In this document: positions 17,246 through 26,683 of the stretch, piece after piece
Layout of the letters: every line of letters begins with the position of its first letter
Numbering within the stretch: position 1 is the first letter of the stretch
Source of the DNA: Rhodospirillaceae bacterium
GTDB taxonomy: Bacteria; Pseudomonadota; Alphaproteobacteria; Rhodospirillales; Rhodospirillaceae
Direction: 5' to 3'
DNA length: 64,000 bases
Assembly (NCBI GenBank): GCA_947476695.1
Contig: CANJRD010000003.1
Span: 248,001 to 312,000, forward strand
The notes under the pieces: model-generated
What the model was told of the DNA's origin: nothing
The model's input: the letters and a program-made list of their open reading frames with translations, nothing else
Database searches by the model: none
Position numbers and translations under genes: made by a program

Positions 17246-18385
17246 TTATCCTATGCGGATCGAGAAGATCGTTCCCTTGGAACTCGTCTCGAAGTTCATC
17301 GTCCCATTTGTCTGTTGAAGCAGCGCATTGACGACAGTCATGCCCAGACCCTTGCGCGCGCTGGGATCGAATCCATCCGGCAGCCCTGGGCCATCGTCCG
17401 CGACCGTGAAGCGAACCCCGCTCCCCTCGGCCGTAATGCAGAGCGAAATCTTCGTGCCGCCATGCTTGGAGGCGTTGGTCACCAGTTCATTCATGATCAG
17501 CCCTAAGGGCATGACAAGCGTGGTGGCGATCGGCGTGGGCGCGCCATCCACAGAAATCTTCGCCGGGCCGATCATGCTTTGCAGGTCGGCCGCCAAGCGT
17601 AGGGAATACTTGAGGGCGCAAATGGTCTGGATAGTTTCGTCGATGTAAAAATGGCGGTGCACGCACGCAGCCGTCGCAACGCGCTGGGCCGCTGCATCAA
17701 GCTGTGCTGAAACTTCGCTTATGGTCGCAGCCCGTGATTGCATCGCCAGAAGCGTTGAGATGAACTGCAGGCTGTTCATCACGCGATGGTCGATCTCGCG
17801 CCCCATCATTGCCGACCGGTCCCGTTCAGTCGTCAGTTCAGCGACGCGGATTTCCAGTTCATCGTTGAGATCGCGCTTAGCACGTAAAAGTCGTCGCATC
17901 TCCAGTTGCGCCATCACCTGGCGCGCCAGCCGTCGCAGCGACTCTATTTGCTTTTTGGTCAGCGTGCGCGGAACGGTATCCAGCACACAAATGGTGCCGA
18001 TCGACTGTCCGTCCTCCGTTTTGAGGAGCGCGCCGGCATAAAAGCGCAGCCCGTTCTCACGCGTGACGAGCGGATTGCCGTTGAAGCGGACATCCTTGGT
18101 GGCATCTGGCACCAACATGAAGTCTTCCAGCAAAATCGCGTGACCGCAGAACGACTTATCTAACGGCGTTTCGCGAATACCCAGACCCACTTCGGCTTTG
18201 AAGAACTGGCGATCAGCCGTCACGAAATTAACGATGGCGATGGGCGCGGCGCAAATCTCGGACGCCAGTTCGGCGATGTCGTCGAAATCGCGTTCGCGCG
18301 GCGTATCGAGAATGTCGTAACGCGCAAGCGCACGCAGACGTTCAGGCTCATCAAGCCCGGTCGGCGTATACAAGTACGCGTTCAT
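17246..18385 (-). CDS. GAF-domain sensor histidine kinase, HisKA_2 (HRXXN) type
   Basis: 379 residues. An N-terminal GAF domain (about 25-165, with ICAAPIAIVNFVTADRQFFKAEVG and the FCGHAIL segment) is followed by a short coiled coil and a HisKA_2 dimerisation domain with the phosphoacceptor in EIDHRVMNSLQ (His near 200), then an HATPase domain with N-box NELVTNASKHGG and G-box ADDGPGLPDG. There is no membrane segment, so it senses a cytoplasmic signal. HRXXN kinases often feed the alphaproteobacterial general stress response; whether this one does is inference. No response regulator is adjacent. Confidence 0.88.
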   Translation of the reverse strand: MNAYLYTPTGLDEPERLRALARYDILDTPRERDFDDIAELASEICAAPIAIVNFVTADRQFFKAEVGLGIRETPLDKSFCGHAILLEDFMLVPDATKDVRFNGNPLVTRENGLRFYAGALLKTEDGQSIGTICVLDTVPRTLTKKQIESLRRLARQVMAQLEMRRLLRAKRDLNDELEIRVAELTTERDRSAMMGREIDHRVMNSLQFISTLLAMQSRAATISEVSAQLDAAAQRVATAACVHRHFYIDETIQTICALKYSLRLAADLQSMIGPAKISVDGAPTPIATTLVMPLGLIMNELVTNASKHGGTKISLCITAEGSGVRFTVADDGPGLPDGFDPSARKGLGMTVVNALLQQTNGTMNFETSSKGTIFSIRIG

Positions 18386-18562
18386 TGTGTGATTTCCGGA
18401 TGTGCGCGCTCTGCGGGGCAGCGCCGCCGCGCGTACGGTACAGTACACCAATCCCCACGCCCTGTGGCGTTAAACGGCCGTGGCCGGAAATAGGCCTACA
18501 GACCGCTGTATATCGCAGCAGTCTCGGAGCCTTGGACGAAAGAACGGGCCGCAGCGTTGGGA

Positions 18563-18814
18563 CTAATACCCGACCGCGTCGAGGTAAACCTGGAGCAAGC
18601 TTTCCTGTTCCTGGCGGTCGCTGGCGTCCATTTTGCGCAGCTTCACCACCTGGCGCATGATCTTGGGATCATAACCGGTGGACTTGGCTTCGCTGTAAAC
18701 CTCGCGAATATCCGCGCCGAGCGCCTTGCGCTCTTCTTCAAGGCGCTCGATGCGCTCGATGAAGCTCTTCAGACGTTGGGCGGAAATGCCCTTGTCGCTC
18801 GCGCCGTCCGGCAT
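18563..18814 (-). CDS. gapR: GapR-family nucleoid-associated protein (DUF2312)
   Basis: 83 residues, nearly all of them one coiled-coil DUF2312 domain (AQRLKSFIERIERLEEERKA, YSEAKSTGYDPKIMRQVVKLR). GapR, studied in Caulobacter, is a tetrameric DNA-clamping protein that prefers overtwisted DNA ahead of replication and transcription and stimulates topoisomerases. ATG 18814 is preferred because family members start at this point and GGGGG lies ahead of it. The upstream region contains abutting DnaA boxes and a (GC)7 run. Confidence 0.92.
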   Translation of the reverse strand: MPDGASDKGISAQRLKSFIERIERLEEERKALGADIREVYSEAKSTGYDPKIMRQVVKLRKMDASDRQEQESLLQVYLDAVGY

Positions 18815-18864
18815 GAACGAACCCCCGCTCGTGGAAATGAAATTATGACCGGACCTTATCAGCG

Positions 18865-18910
18865 GCGCGCGCGCGCGCAACGCTCAACGGTCTGTGGATA
18901 AGGTGGATAA
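18865..18910 (-). promoter_or_regulatory. Tandem DnaA boxes and (GC)7 tract upstream of gapR
   Basis: Read on the minus strand, 18893-18901 is TTATCCACA, an exact DnaA box, and the abutting 18902-18910 is TTATCCACC, one mismatch away. Next to them, 18865-18878 is fourteen bases of alternating GC. The boxes lie 79-96 bp upstream of the gapR start, a plausible place for DnaA control of gapR. The motif match is seen; the regulatory role is inferred. Confidence 0.5.
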
Positions 18911-18954
18911 CGGGGTTAAGCCCGCCAACGCGCCAACCCCAGCGCGCGCTTTCG

Positions 18955-19272
18955 CTACTCGACTACCGTAATCTTGGCGTGGAGCGGCTTGCTCGCCTCA
19001 AACATCTGTTCCTGCTCCGGCGAGGCGGGCTTCTGGTGCTTGGCTTTCCAGTCACCGATCGGCATGCCGTAGACCTCTTCCTGCGCCTGCTCATAGGTCA
19101 TGGCCACGCCGTAATGTTCGGCGGCGGCCCGGTACCACTTGGCCAGACAATTGCGGCAGAATCCCGCCGTGTTCATGATGTCGATGTTCTGCACGTCGGT
19201 GCGATTCTGCAGATGCGCGACCAGACCGCGGAATGCGGCGGCTTCGGCCTTCAGGCGGGTCATCTCGTCCAT
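18955..19272 (-). CDS. DUF1244 family protein
   Basis: 105 residues, whole length matching DUF1244: a helical N-terminus (FRGLVAHLQNRTDVQNIDIMN), the motif AGFCRNCLAKWYRAAAE with two conserved Cys, and YEQAQEEVYGMPIGDWKAKHQ. The Cys pair could bind a metal or form a disulfide. No function is established for this small cytoplasmic family. It lies 7 bp after the N-formylglutamate amidohydrolase gene, so the two are likely co-transcribed. Confidence 0.9.
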   Translation of the reverse strand: MDEMTRLKAEAAAFRGLVAHLQNRTDVQNIDIMNTAGFCRNCLAKWYRAAAEHYGVAMTYEQAQEEVYGMPIGDWKAKHQKPASPEQEQMFEASKPLHAKITVVE

Positions 19273-19279
19273 GGAAACC

Positions 19280-20086
19280 TCAATAGTGTTCGATGGCGTG
19301 CAGGCTGGCGTCGGCCACTATCGGCGCGAGCAACTGCGTAAGCAAGCCGGCCCACCAGCTCTGACCCGCGGCGGTGCAGATCAGGTCCTGACGGATCTCC
19401 ACCTGGGCATGCGGGATGCCTTGTGCAAGGCCATGCACCTTCAGGCAATAGCCGTGAGTGATGCCTGAGTAGGGCTCGTTGAAGGTGACATTCATGCCCG
19501 GTCTCTGCTTGAGGCCGGCGATCAGTCGATCGGCCAGACGCATATCCCGGCTGGCCATGATGCCAACATGCATGGGGCGTTGCGATCCCGCCTTCATCAG
19601 CGCCGGCGTGAAGCTGTGCATGGAAAGCAGCAACGGCACCGGCCCTTTGCGCATCAGCCGCCCGAGCTGGCCGTCGATGGCGGTGTGATACGGCCAGTAG
19701 AACGCGTCGGCCCGCGCGCGCGACAGCGCATCGTCGACGTTCGCATTGGGGGCGATGGCGATGCCGTCGCTGGTTGCAGGGATGGAATCCGGATCACCGA
19801 GCGCGCGGTTGGGATCGATCAGCAGGCGCGTGTAGACCGCCAGCACCGCGGTCGCCGAAAGCCGCTGCGCCAGCTGACGCGCGACCGAGGCCGCCCCGAT
19901 GTCCCAGCCGATGTGGCGTTGCAAGTCGGCAGCCGGCAGACCAAGCGGCCCGCGCGCATCGACCAGATCGCGCGGCACCGCGCAGCCGGCATGATCGCCG
20001 ATGATCAACAACGGCGCGGACGCGTCCGGATTGATGATTTCGACCGGAGCCGGATCGGAGGTCAGCGTTATGGCGCGGCCGTGCAT
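19280..20086 (-). CDS. N-formylglutamate amidohydrolase family protein
   Basis: 268 residues. The family removes formate from N-formyl-L-glutamate, the last step of one histidine degradation route. Signature stretches are LIIGDHAGCAVPRDL (metal-site His), GWDIGAASVARQLAQRL, TRLLIDPNRALGDPDSIP, LLSMHSFTP, and HAQVEIRQDLI near the C-terminus. No other hut genes are nearby, so the true substrate may differ. Upstream of and close to the DUF1244 gene; the start lies at the edge of the divergent exporter gene. Confidence 0.88.
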   Translation of the reverse strand: MHGRAITLTSDPAPVEIINPDASAPLLIIGDHAGCAVPRDLVDARGPLGLPAADLQRHIGWDIGAASVARQLAQRLSATAVLAVYTRLLIDPNRALGDPDSIPATSDGIAIAPNANVDDALSRARADAFYWPYHTAIDGQLGRLMRKGPVPLLLSMHSFTPALMKAGSQRPMHVGIMASRDMRLADRLIAGLKQRPGMNVTFNEPYSGITHGYCLKVHGLAQGIPHAQVEIRQDLICTAAGQSWWAGLLTQLLAPIVADASLHAIEHY

Positions 20087-20124
20087 TGTTGGTGTGGATC
20101 ACTCGTGACATAAGCACGTCCAAC

Positions 20125-21045
20125 ATGACCGCTTCACCGTCCAGTGCAAGTGTCGAATCGCCGCAGCAGAGTCGCGCGGCGCACTGGGCGATCCCTGCCC
20201 TCATCATCGGTATAGTCGCTATCAGCTTCTCGCCGATCTTCGCACGGCTCAGCGAGATTGGCCCGGTCGCCACGGCGGTCGACCGCCTCGCCCTGCCGCT
20301 GCCCTTCTTCTGGGCCTACATGCTCGCCCGACCGGAGCGTGAGTGGACGCAGAAGCGCTGCCTGCTGTTGATCTCTCTGGCTGGCGCTCTCTTCGCGGGC
20401 GATCTCGCGTTCTGGCATTGGGCCTTGAAGTTCACGCCGGTGGCGGACGCAACGTTGCTGGCCAACATCTCGCCCGTTCTCGTGGTCGCACTGGCCTGGT
20501 TCCTGTTCGACGAGCGCGTCGGCCGCGTGTTCATGCTGGGCGGCGGGGTGGCCATCGTCGGGATGGTGGTGTTGGTGGCCCGCAACGTCGAACTGTCGTC
20601 GACCGCGATCCTGGGCGATGGGCTGGCGCTGGTCGCCTCACTGTTCTATGCGGCCTATCTGCTGACCGTCGCGCGCATCCGCAAATATGTTTCGACCCTG
20701 GCGTTGATGACCATCGGCAGCACGGTCGGCGCGATTCTGCTCGTGCCCATTTTGCTGGCTTCCGAACCGGCGCTTTGGCCGAGCACCTTGTACGGCTGGC
20801 TGGTCGTGGGCGGCTTGGCCCTGCTCGGTCAGTCGATCGGACAACTGCTTGTCATGTTCGCGTTTGCGCATGTCTCATCGGGCCTAGGAGCGCTTATGCT
20901 GCTGATGCAGCCGGTCGTCTCGGCCGCAGGGGCCTGGGTGATCCTGGACGAACCGATCGCGCCCATCCAAGCGCTCGGGGGACTCATGATCCTGATCGGC
21001 CTTTCCATCGCGCGGCGTGACAGCCTCGCGACTCAAAAGGCCTAA
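20125..21045 (+). CDS. DMT-superfamily (EamA) exporter
   Basis: 306 residues with ten predicted membrane helices in two EamA halves: the first ends around FDERVGRVFMLGGGVAIVGMVVLVARN and the second at VILDEPIAPIQALGGLMILIGL, each carrying the family's E-[RP]-[IV]-x-x-x-Q/R-x-x-G signature. Related proteins export amino acids, amines or drugs. No clear Shine-Dalgarno site marks the start; ATG 20125 is chosen, with in-frame TTG and GTG codons from 20086 as alternatives. Confidence 0.85.
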   Translation: MTASPSSASVESPQQSRAAHWAIPALIIGIVAISFSPIFARLSEIGPVATAVDRLALPLPFFWAYMLARPEREWTQKRCLLLISLAGALFAGDLAFWHWALKFTPVADATLLANISPVLVVALAWFLFDERVGRVFMLGGGVAIVGMVVLVARNVELSSTAILGDGLALVASLFYAAYLLTVARIRKYVSTLALMTIGSTVGAILLVPILLASEPALWPSTLYGWLVVGGLALLGQSIGQLLVMFAFAHVSSGLGALMLLMQPVVSAAGAWVILDEPIAPIQALGGLMILIGLSIARRDSLATQKA

Positions 21046-21059
21046 CCGACCACCGGCGA

Positions 21060-21082
21060 CACCCTCGCCAGGGTTGAGGGTG
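21060..21082 (+). other. 7-bp hairpin between the DMT exporter and pyk
   Basis: Perfect stem CACCCTC/GAGGGTG with a 9-nt loop and no T-run, 17 bp before the pyruvate kinase start codon. It could act as a weak terminator of the exporter gene or as part of the pyk leader. Confidence 0.4.
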
Positions 21083-21099
21083 CCGTGTAATCTTATCTC

Positions 21100-22551
21100 A
21101 TGAATGATTCGCATCACAGCTACCGTGGCCGCAGCGCCAAAGTCCTCGCAACGCTCGGACCTTCGAGCCGCACGCCCGAACAGATCGCCGACTTGTACGA
21201 AGCCGGCGCCGATGTGTTCCGGCTGAACTTCAGCCACGGCTCGCACGAGGACCACGCCGCATCGATCGCCGCGATCCGCGCGCTGGAAAAAACCGAAGGC
21301 CGCCCGATCCCGATCCTGATGGACCTGCAGGGCCCGAAGCTGCGCGTCGGCAAGTTCAAGGACGGCAAAGTCCTACTGCGGCCTGGCCAGACTTTCCGGC
21401 TCGATCTCGATCCAACGCCCGGGGATGAGAACCGCGTCAGCTTGCTGCATCCCGAAATCTTCGCCGCCTTGACGAACGGTGCTTCGCTGTTGGTGGACGA
21501 CGGGCATTTGCGTTTGCGGGTGACGCGCTTCGGCAAGGACTTCGCCGAAACCGAAGTCGTCATCGCCGGCGTCATCTCCGACCGCAAGGGCGTGAATGTG
21601 CCCGACGTCACGCTGCCGATCCCGGCGATGACCGAAAAGGACAAGGAAGACCTCAAGTTCGGGCTCAGCCAGGGCGTCGACTGGGTCGCGCTGTCGTTCG
21701 TACAGCGTCCAGAAGACGTCGCTGCGGTGCGTGCCGCAGTGAACGGCCGAGCGGGTGTGGTCTCAAAGCTGGAAAAGCCGTCGGCCCTCGAGCAACTCGA
21801 TGCAATTGTCGAACTGTCCGACGCCGTCATGGTCGCGCGCGGCGACCTGGGCGTTGAAATGCCGCTGGAGCAAGTTCCGGTCCTGCAGAAGCGCATCATC
21901 CGGTCTTGCCGCTCGCGCGGAAAGCCGGTCATCGTCGCGACCCAGATGCTCGACAGCATGATCAAGTCTCCGGTGCCGACTCGCGCCGAGGCATCCGACG
22001 TGGCGACCGCGGTTTACGACGGGGCCGATGCGGTGATGCTGTCCGCGGAAACGGCCTCCGGCCTCTTCCCGGTGCGTGCAGTGGCGACCATGCATCGCAT
22101 CATCACGCAGGTTGAGAGCGACGATCACTATCGGACATATCTGCAAGCCAATCGCGGCGAGACCGAACATTCCTCGCCCGCCGCCATCACCGTGGCCGCC
22201 AAACAGATCGCCCACACGCTAGGGGCGGCAGCGATCGTCACTTTCACGTCTTCCGGGTCCACGACATTGCGCGCCGCGCAAGAACGCCCCGATGTCCCCA
22301 TCCTTTGCATCACACCCAGTCTCCCGGCTGGACGTCGCTTGGGACTGGTGTGGGGGGTCCATTCGGTCGTCGGAGACTTCATCCATTCAGTCGACGATAT
22401 CGGGGACGTGGCCGTGAAAACCGCGGTCGAGTGCGGACTCGGGAAAGACGGCCAAGCCCTGGTTATCACCGCCGGCATGCCTTTCGGCAAAGTCGGCTCG
22501 ACCAACATGGTCCGCGTTGTTTGGATTGGCAGCGAAACCGGCGCGGTCTAA
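21100..22551 (+). CDS. pyk: Pyruvate kinase
   Basis: 483 residues. Converts phosphoenolpyruvate and ADP to pyruvate and ATP, the last step of glycolysis. Conserved sites: KVLATLGPSSRTPEQI, RLNFSHGSHEDH, MDLQGPKLRVG, TEKDKEDLKFGLSQGVDWVALSFVQ, KLEKPSALEQLD (catalytic Lys), MVARGDLGVEMPLEQVP, and ATQMLDSMIKSPVPTRAEASDVATAVYDGADAVMLSAETASG. The C-terminal allosteric domain is complete. No strong Shine-Dalgarno site is seen before ATG 21100. Confidence 0.97.
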   Translation: MNDSHHSYRGRSAKVLATLGPSSRTPEQIADLYEAGADVFRLNFSHGSHEDHAASIAAIRALEKTEGRPIPILMDLQGPKLRVGKFKDGKVLLRPGQTFRLDLDPTPGDENRVSLLHPEIFAALTNGASLLVDDGHLRLRVTRFGKDFAETEVVIAGVISDRKGVNVPDVTLPIPAMTEKDKEDLKFGLSQGVDWVALSFVQRPEDVAAVRAAVNGRAGVVSKLEKPSALEQLDAIVELSDAVMVARGDLGVEMPLEQVPVLQKRIIRSCRSRGKPVIVATQMLDSMIKSPVPTRAEASDVATAVYDGADAVMLSAETASGLFPVRAVATMHRIITQVESDDHYRTYLQANRGETEHSSPAAITVAAKQIAHTLGAAAIVTFTSSGSTTLRAAQERPDVPILCITPSLPAGRRLGLVWGVHSVVGDFIHSVDDIGDVAVKTAVECGLGKDGQALVITAGMPFGKVGSTNMVRVVWIGSETGAV

Positions 22552-22718
22552 GGGCCTACCCTATAGTTGAATCGTGCCGTGAGACGGCCATCCGTAGCAA
22601 CCAGGATACCTTTCCACGCGTAAGGGTGGCATACTTAGTGGGTCGAGTGTTCGGGCGGGGGCCTTGTTTACATTCCGCCGCATCCTCTCCGACCAGAAAA
22701 GTCTGAGCAGAGGTTCAT

Positions 22719-24332
22719 ATGGCTTTAGCGTTAGATCCGGATCCGATACGCCGGGCCCTTAATCGCATCACGTTCGGTGCGCGTCCGGAAGACGTGCAGC
22801 TTGTGAACAACATGGGCGGCCTGAGCGGCTGGTTGGACGATCAGTTCAACGTGCCAGCCGGCGACGACGATGCTTTGTCGACGCATCTCGCGAACCAAAC
22901 GATGCGCATCAACTACGCGGCCCCTGCGGTCAATTCGACCGGTATGTGGACCGCGCTCGATGAGATGCGGCCGCTGCTCTACCTCACCGCCGATACCTCC
23001 GTCCTGTGGGAAGTCGCGACCGAGGCTGGCATCACCTATGCCACGCAGGAACGCACGCGCATCCGGCAGGAACTGATCGGTGCAACCTGGCTCCGCAACG
23101 CGCACAGCCGGTATCAGCTGCGTGAATTCATGGCGGACTTCTGGAGTAACCATTTCAACATTGGCAAAGCCGAGACCGAATACGCCACGGCGGTGCTGCC
23201 GATCTTCGACTCCCAGGCGATCCGTCCATACGTGTTCGGGAACTTCCGCCAGATGCTGGAAGCGACCGCGCAGTCGCCCGCCATGCTGATCTATCTCGAC
23301 AATTGGTTGAGCACCGCCACCACGCCGAACGAGAACTACGCCCGCGAAATCATGGAACTGCATACGTTGGGGCAGTCCTCTTATCTCGGCGTCGACTCAT
23401 CGGTGAATGGTTACACCATCGGCCCCGACGGCGTGGCCAACGGATTCACCGACGCCGACGTCGTGCAAAACTCGCGCGTCCTGTCGGGCTGGACGATCAA
23501 GAACGGTCAGCGCTCAGGGCGACAAATCGTGCCGTCGACCGGCGAGTTCTTCTATAATCCGATCCAGCACAACGCGACGGCCACCAAGCTGCTAAATGTT
23601 GATCTGACCTTGGACGTCGCGCCGATGGCGCAGGGCCTCAAGATGCTGGACATCCTCGCCTATCATCCCAACACCGCGACCTTCATCGTAACCAAGCTTT
23701 GCGTGCGTATCTTCGGCGATACGCCGCCCGCGACCGCGATCGCTCGCGGCGTTGCGGCCTGGAAAGCGTACGCCAAGGATCAATATCAGATCCGCCGCGT
23801 GCTGGAGGCCATCATCCTCGGCGGTAACGAAATCCAGACGATGAACGCGATCAAAATTCGCCGTCCGTATGAGCGGCTGATCGCCCTGGCGCGAACCACC
23901 GGCACCACAATGAACATCAGCGCCGATCTGACGACCGTGCTGGATGGTCTCAACGATGGACCTTATGCCTGGCAAGGCCCCAACGGCCGGCCCGACGTGA
24001 ACCAGTATTGGCTCGCCTCGGGTACGGTCCTGAACGGTTGGAACCTGCTGATCGCGTTCCCCGGCTGGGCAGCGAACACCGTGAACCTCACGGCGCTGAC
24101 GCCCGCCAGCATTATGGCGTCGGCCACGAACGTGGTCGAATTCTGGGTCGGCCTGATGATCGGTCATCAGCTCGACTCCACGCGCATGACAGCGCTAGTC
24201 AACGATCAGAACGGCGCAAGCGGCGTACCGGCGGCCTACAACGTGCGCAGCCCCGTCGCATCGCGTATCGAAACAGCCCTGCGGCGGTTGGTGAGCATGA
24301 TCGCCACCACCTACGAATTCACTTACCGCTAG
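22719..24332 (+). CDS. DUF1800 protein, copy 1
   Basis: 537 residues with the usual DUF1800 landmarks: ALNRITFGARPEDV at the start, REFMADFWSNHFN, ENYAREIMELHTLG, GFTDADVVQNSRVLSGWTI, FYNPIQHN, and HPNTATFIVTKLCVRIFGD. There is no signal peptide. DUF1800 genes almost always precede a DUF1501 gene, as here with 10 bp between. Their biochemical role is not established. A close paralogue with the same partner lies at 49521-51122. Start ATG 22719 follows an AGAGG site. Confidence 0.9.
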   Translation: MALALDPDPIRRALNRITFGARPEDVQLVNNMGGLSGWLDDQFNVPAGDDDALSTHLANQTMRINYAAPAVNSTGMWTALDEMRPLLYLTADTSVLWEVATEAGITYATQERTRIRQELIGATWLRNAHSRYQLREFMADFWSNHFNIGKAETEYATAVLPIFDSQAIRPYVFGNFRQMLEATAQSPAMLIYLDNWLSTATTPNENYAREIMELHTLGQSSYLGVDSSVNGYTIGPDGVANGFTDADVVQNSRVLSGWTIKNGQRSGRQIVPSTGEFFYNPIQHNATATKLLNVDLTLDVAPMAQGLKMLDILAYHPNTATFIVTKLCVRIFGDTPPATAIARGVAAWKAYAKDQYQIRRVLEAIILGGNEIQTMNAIKIRRPYERLIALARTTGTTMNISADLTTVLDGLNDGPYAWQGPNGRPDVNQYWLASGTVLNGWNLLIAFPGWAANTVNLTALTPASIMASATNVVEFWVGLMIGHQLDSTRMTALVNDQNGASGVPAAYNVRSPVASRIETALRRLVSMIATTYEFTYR

Positions 24333-24342
24333 GAGCCCCGCC

Positions 24343-25575
24343 ATGCATCTCACACGACGTGATCTGTTTGCCGGCGCTGCTGGCACCGCGGCCCTCAACA
24401 TCGCTCTGGATGCGCGCCCGGCCCGGGCCGCCGACGCGCAGCGCGACGTTCTCGTGGTCATCTTCCAACGCGGCGCCGCCGACTGGCTGCAGATGTTGTC
24501 GCCGTCAGGCGATGCCGATTACCAGAAGGCGCGCCCGTCGATCAAAACGACGGCGAACGGCAGCCTTGGCCTCGGCACCATGAACGGTACCGACCTGTAC
24601 ATCGCGCAGAACGCGCCGGAGCTGAAAGCGCTGTACGACGCCGGCAGCCTCGCTTTCGTCGCCGCCACCGGCATGTATACCAACGACCGCAGCCACTTCA
24701 CGTGCCAAGACAAGATGGAGCGCGGCGCGGTCGACGGGGAGCCGAGCCAACTCACGGGCTGGCTGACGCGGCACATGAACTCCATTCGATCCACGCAGGC
24801 GCTCCCGATCCTGTCCACGCTTTCGTCGAGTTCGAGCGTCCCCGTCTCGCTATTAGGCAACACGCAAGCGCTTGCCGTCGGTAATTCCCAAGCCTTCAAC
24901 GTCAGCGGCGGCACGGCCAACGCACAGCTGATCCGAAGCCTGTCGGCGGGCACCAGCAAATACGAAGCCAGCGCCCGCGAAACCCTGGATGCGGTGGCAA
25001 GTCTTCAGATCGGGCTTCAGACCATCAACACCGCGGCTTCGAACAGCGCGGGTTACACGGGCGGCGCCTTGTCGACGGCATTACGCTCGCTAGCCCAGAT
25101 CATCCGCATGAAGGTCGGCCTTACCACGGCCACCGTCGATTTCGGCAGCTGGGACATGCACAACAATCTGGTCAACGAGTTCGCCACCCGCACGACCGAG
25201 TTCTCACGTGCGATCGCGGCGTTCTGGCGCGACATGGCGGACTATCAGGCGAACCTGACCATCGTCACGATGACCGAGTTCGGCCGCCGCTTCCAAGAGA
25301 ACGCCAACCAGGGCACAGACCACGGCGCGGCCTCGGGCATGCTCGTCCTTGGCGGCGGTGTAAACGGCGGCAAGCTCTACGGGACGTGGCCGGGCCTTGG
25401 CGCCAAGCAACTCGTCAACGGCGGCGACCTCGCGGTAACGACTGATTATCGTCAGGTGCTGGCCGAAATCATCACCACCCGCCATGGCGAGACCCAGCTC
25501 GGCACCGTCTTCCCGACGATCAAGTACAGCCCGCTCGGGCTGACGCGGCAGGCTCAGCCAGCTGCGAGCTTCTAA
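24343..25575 (+). CDS. DUF1501 protein with Tat signal, copy 1
   Basis: 410 residues. A twin-arginine signal (LTRRDLFAGAAGTAALNIAL, cut after ARA) suggests export of a folded, probably metal-bound protein. Family landmarks: VVIFQRGAADWLQM, ATGMYTNDRSHFTCQDKMERG, DFGSWDMHNNL, and TIVTMTEFGRRFQENANQGTDHGAA followed by GGVNGGKLYGTWPGL. DUF1501 belongs to the alkaline phosphatase/sulfatase-like fold; the conserved Asp and His residues fit a metal site, but no reaction is known. Partner of the DUF1800 gene just upstream. Confidence 0.9.
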   Translation: MHLTRRDLFAGAAGTAALNIALDARPARAADAQRDVLVVIFQRGAADWLQMLSPSGDADYQKARPSIKTTANGSLGLGTMNGTDLYIAQNAPELKALYDAGSLAFVAATGMYTNDRSHFTCQDKMERGAVDGEPSQLTGWLTRHMNSIRSTQALPILSTLSSSSSVPVSLLGNTQALAVGNSQAFNVSGGTANAQLIRSLSAGTSKYEASARETLDAVASLQIGLQTINTAASNSAGYTGGALSTALRSLAQIIRMKVGLTTATVDFGSWDMHNNLVNEFATRTTEFSRAIAAFWRDMADYQANLTIVTMTEFGRRFQENANQGTDHGAASGMLVLGGGVNGGKLYGTWPGLGAKQLVNGGDLAVTTDYRQVLAEIITTRHGETQLGTVFPTIKYSPLGLTRQAQPAASF

Positions 25576-25617
25576 GTTCGCCGCCTCGGCTACCCAGCCG
25601 AGACACAATCGGCCAAC

Positions 25618-25647
25618 AAAAAAGCCGCCCCAAGGGGCGGCTTTTTT
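25618..25647. terminator. Bidirectional rho-independent terminator
   Basis: A 14-bp perfect stem (AAAAAAGCCGCCCC / GGGGCGGCTTTTTT) with loop AA. It has A and T runs on both sides, so it can end both the DUF1501 operon and the convergent rpmJ gene. Confidence 0.95.
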
Positions 25648-25691
25648 CATATCGGCACCCGAAAGCGCCGATGGGACGTATCGCAGGACGA

Positions 25692-25817
25692 TTAGCCCTG
25701 GCGCGCCTTGAAGCGCGGGTTCTTCTTGTTGATGAGATAGACGCGCCCTCTGCGCTTCACGATCTGGCAGTTCTTGTCGCGCGTCTTGGCGCTGCGCAGC
25801 GAATTGCGGACTTTCAT
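25692..25817 (-). CDS. rpmJ: 50S ribosomal protein bL36, zinc-less form
   Basis: 41 residues beginning [20 protein letters not shown] and ending NPRFKARQG, the full bL36. Only one Cys remains and the usual CxxC...C...H zinc site is absent, the C-minus form found in many Alphaproteobacteria and resembling the E. coli paralogue YkgO. The longer in-frame extension upstream has no ribosomal protein character and is ignored. It faces the terminator at 25618-25647. Confidence 0.96.
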   Translation of the reverse strand: MKVRNSLRSAKTRDKNCQIVKRRGRVYLINKKNPRFKARQG

Positions 25818-25929
25818 GGCCGTACCCTCGAAAACTGACGGCCAGCGGCCGAAAGGAGGCGGGTGTATAGCTAATTGGCCGGGGTCGTGCAAGGGCCAGA
25901 ACATGCCCGAAGTGCCTGAAAAATCGCCC

Positions 25930-26625
25930 TTAGCCCAGCCAATACCGGAACACCGCCGTGACCGCGTGCGGCTGCTCAAGCGGCGGTAGATGACCGGCGT
26001 CCTCAATGACGACCAGACGGCTTCCCAAGATATGCGCATGCATCTCCTGGTGAAGCTCCAGGGGTGTCAGCTTGTCCTGGCGGCCGCAAAGAACCAGCGT
26101 GGGCACGCGGATGGCTTCCAGGTCCTGGCGCCAGTCCTTACGGCCCAGGATCGCCTCCTGCTGCTGCTTGAACGCCCCCTGCCCGACCCGTTCGGCCATC
26201 TGGAGGATCGCGCCTGCGATGTTCTCGTCCTTCAGGTGATCGGGGTGGATTAGGTTGGGCAGCAACCGGGGCGTGACGCCCTTAAAGCGGCCGATGTCCG
26301 CCAGGCGGATAAGCTCACGCCGGGTCTGGGTCTGGGCCTCGGTATCCGCCCGGGAATTGGTGTCGCAGAGCGCCAGCCGTTCAACCCGCTCAGGCGCCTG
26401 GCGCATGATTTCCTGGGCCACGTAGCCCCCCATGGAGAGCCCCGCCAGGCAGAAGGTGCGGGGGGCGCTCGCCAGCACCCGTTCCGCCATGGCCGTGATG
26501 GAATTGTCCTTGGTGAGGTCGCCGACGGTGATTTCAGCGATGTCGGCCAAGTGGTCGATCTGGTGCCGCCAGAGGGCGGCATCGTTCAGAAGTCCCGGCA
26601 ACAGGACCAGGTGGCGTGTTGCCAT
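25930..26625 (-). CDS. Alpha/beta-fold hydrolase
   Basis: 231 residues with a complete catalytic triad: nucleophile elbow GLSMGG (Ser near 84), Asp in [10 protein letters not shown], and His in [13 protein letters not shown]. The N-terminal [17 protein letters not shown] is the oxyanion strand region. Closest in layout to small esterases or lactonases of the MenH/BioH-like group. Substrate unknown. It lies 112 bp upstream of rpmJ on the same strand. Confidence 0.87.
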   Translation of the reverse strand: MATRHLVLLPGLLNDAALWRHQIDHLADIAEITVGDLTKDNSITAMAERVLASAPRTFCLAGLSMGGYVAQEIMRQAPERVERLALCDTNSRADTEAQTQTRRELIRLADIGRFKGVTPRLLPNLIHPDHLKDENIAGAILQMAERVGQGAFKQQQEAILGRKDWRQDLEAIRVPTLVLCGRQDKLTPLELHQEMHAHILGSRLVVIEDAGHLPPLEQPHAVTAVFRYWLG

Positions 26626-26683
26626 GCGACCACTATCCGTTGAAATATCTATGGGAATAGCCCCAAAGTGCAGGTTTATCGCA

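Noticed and set aside
22552-22718. Possible tRNA or other RNA in the gap before DUF1800 copy 1
   Set aside because: No cloverleaf or conserved loop sequence could be traced.
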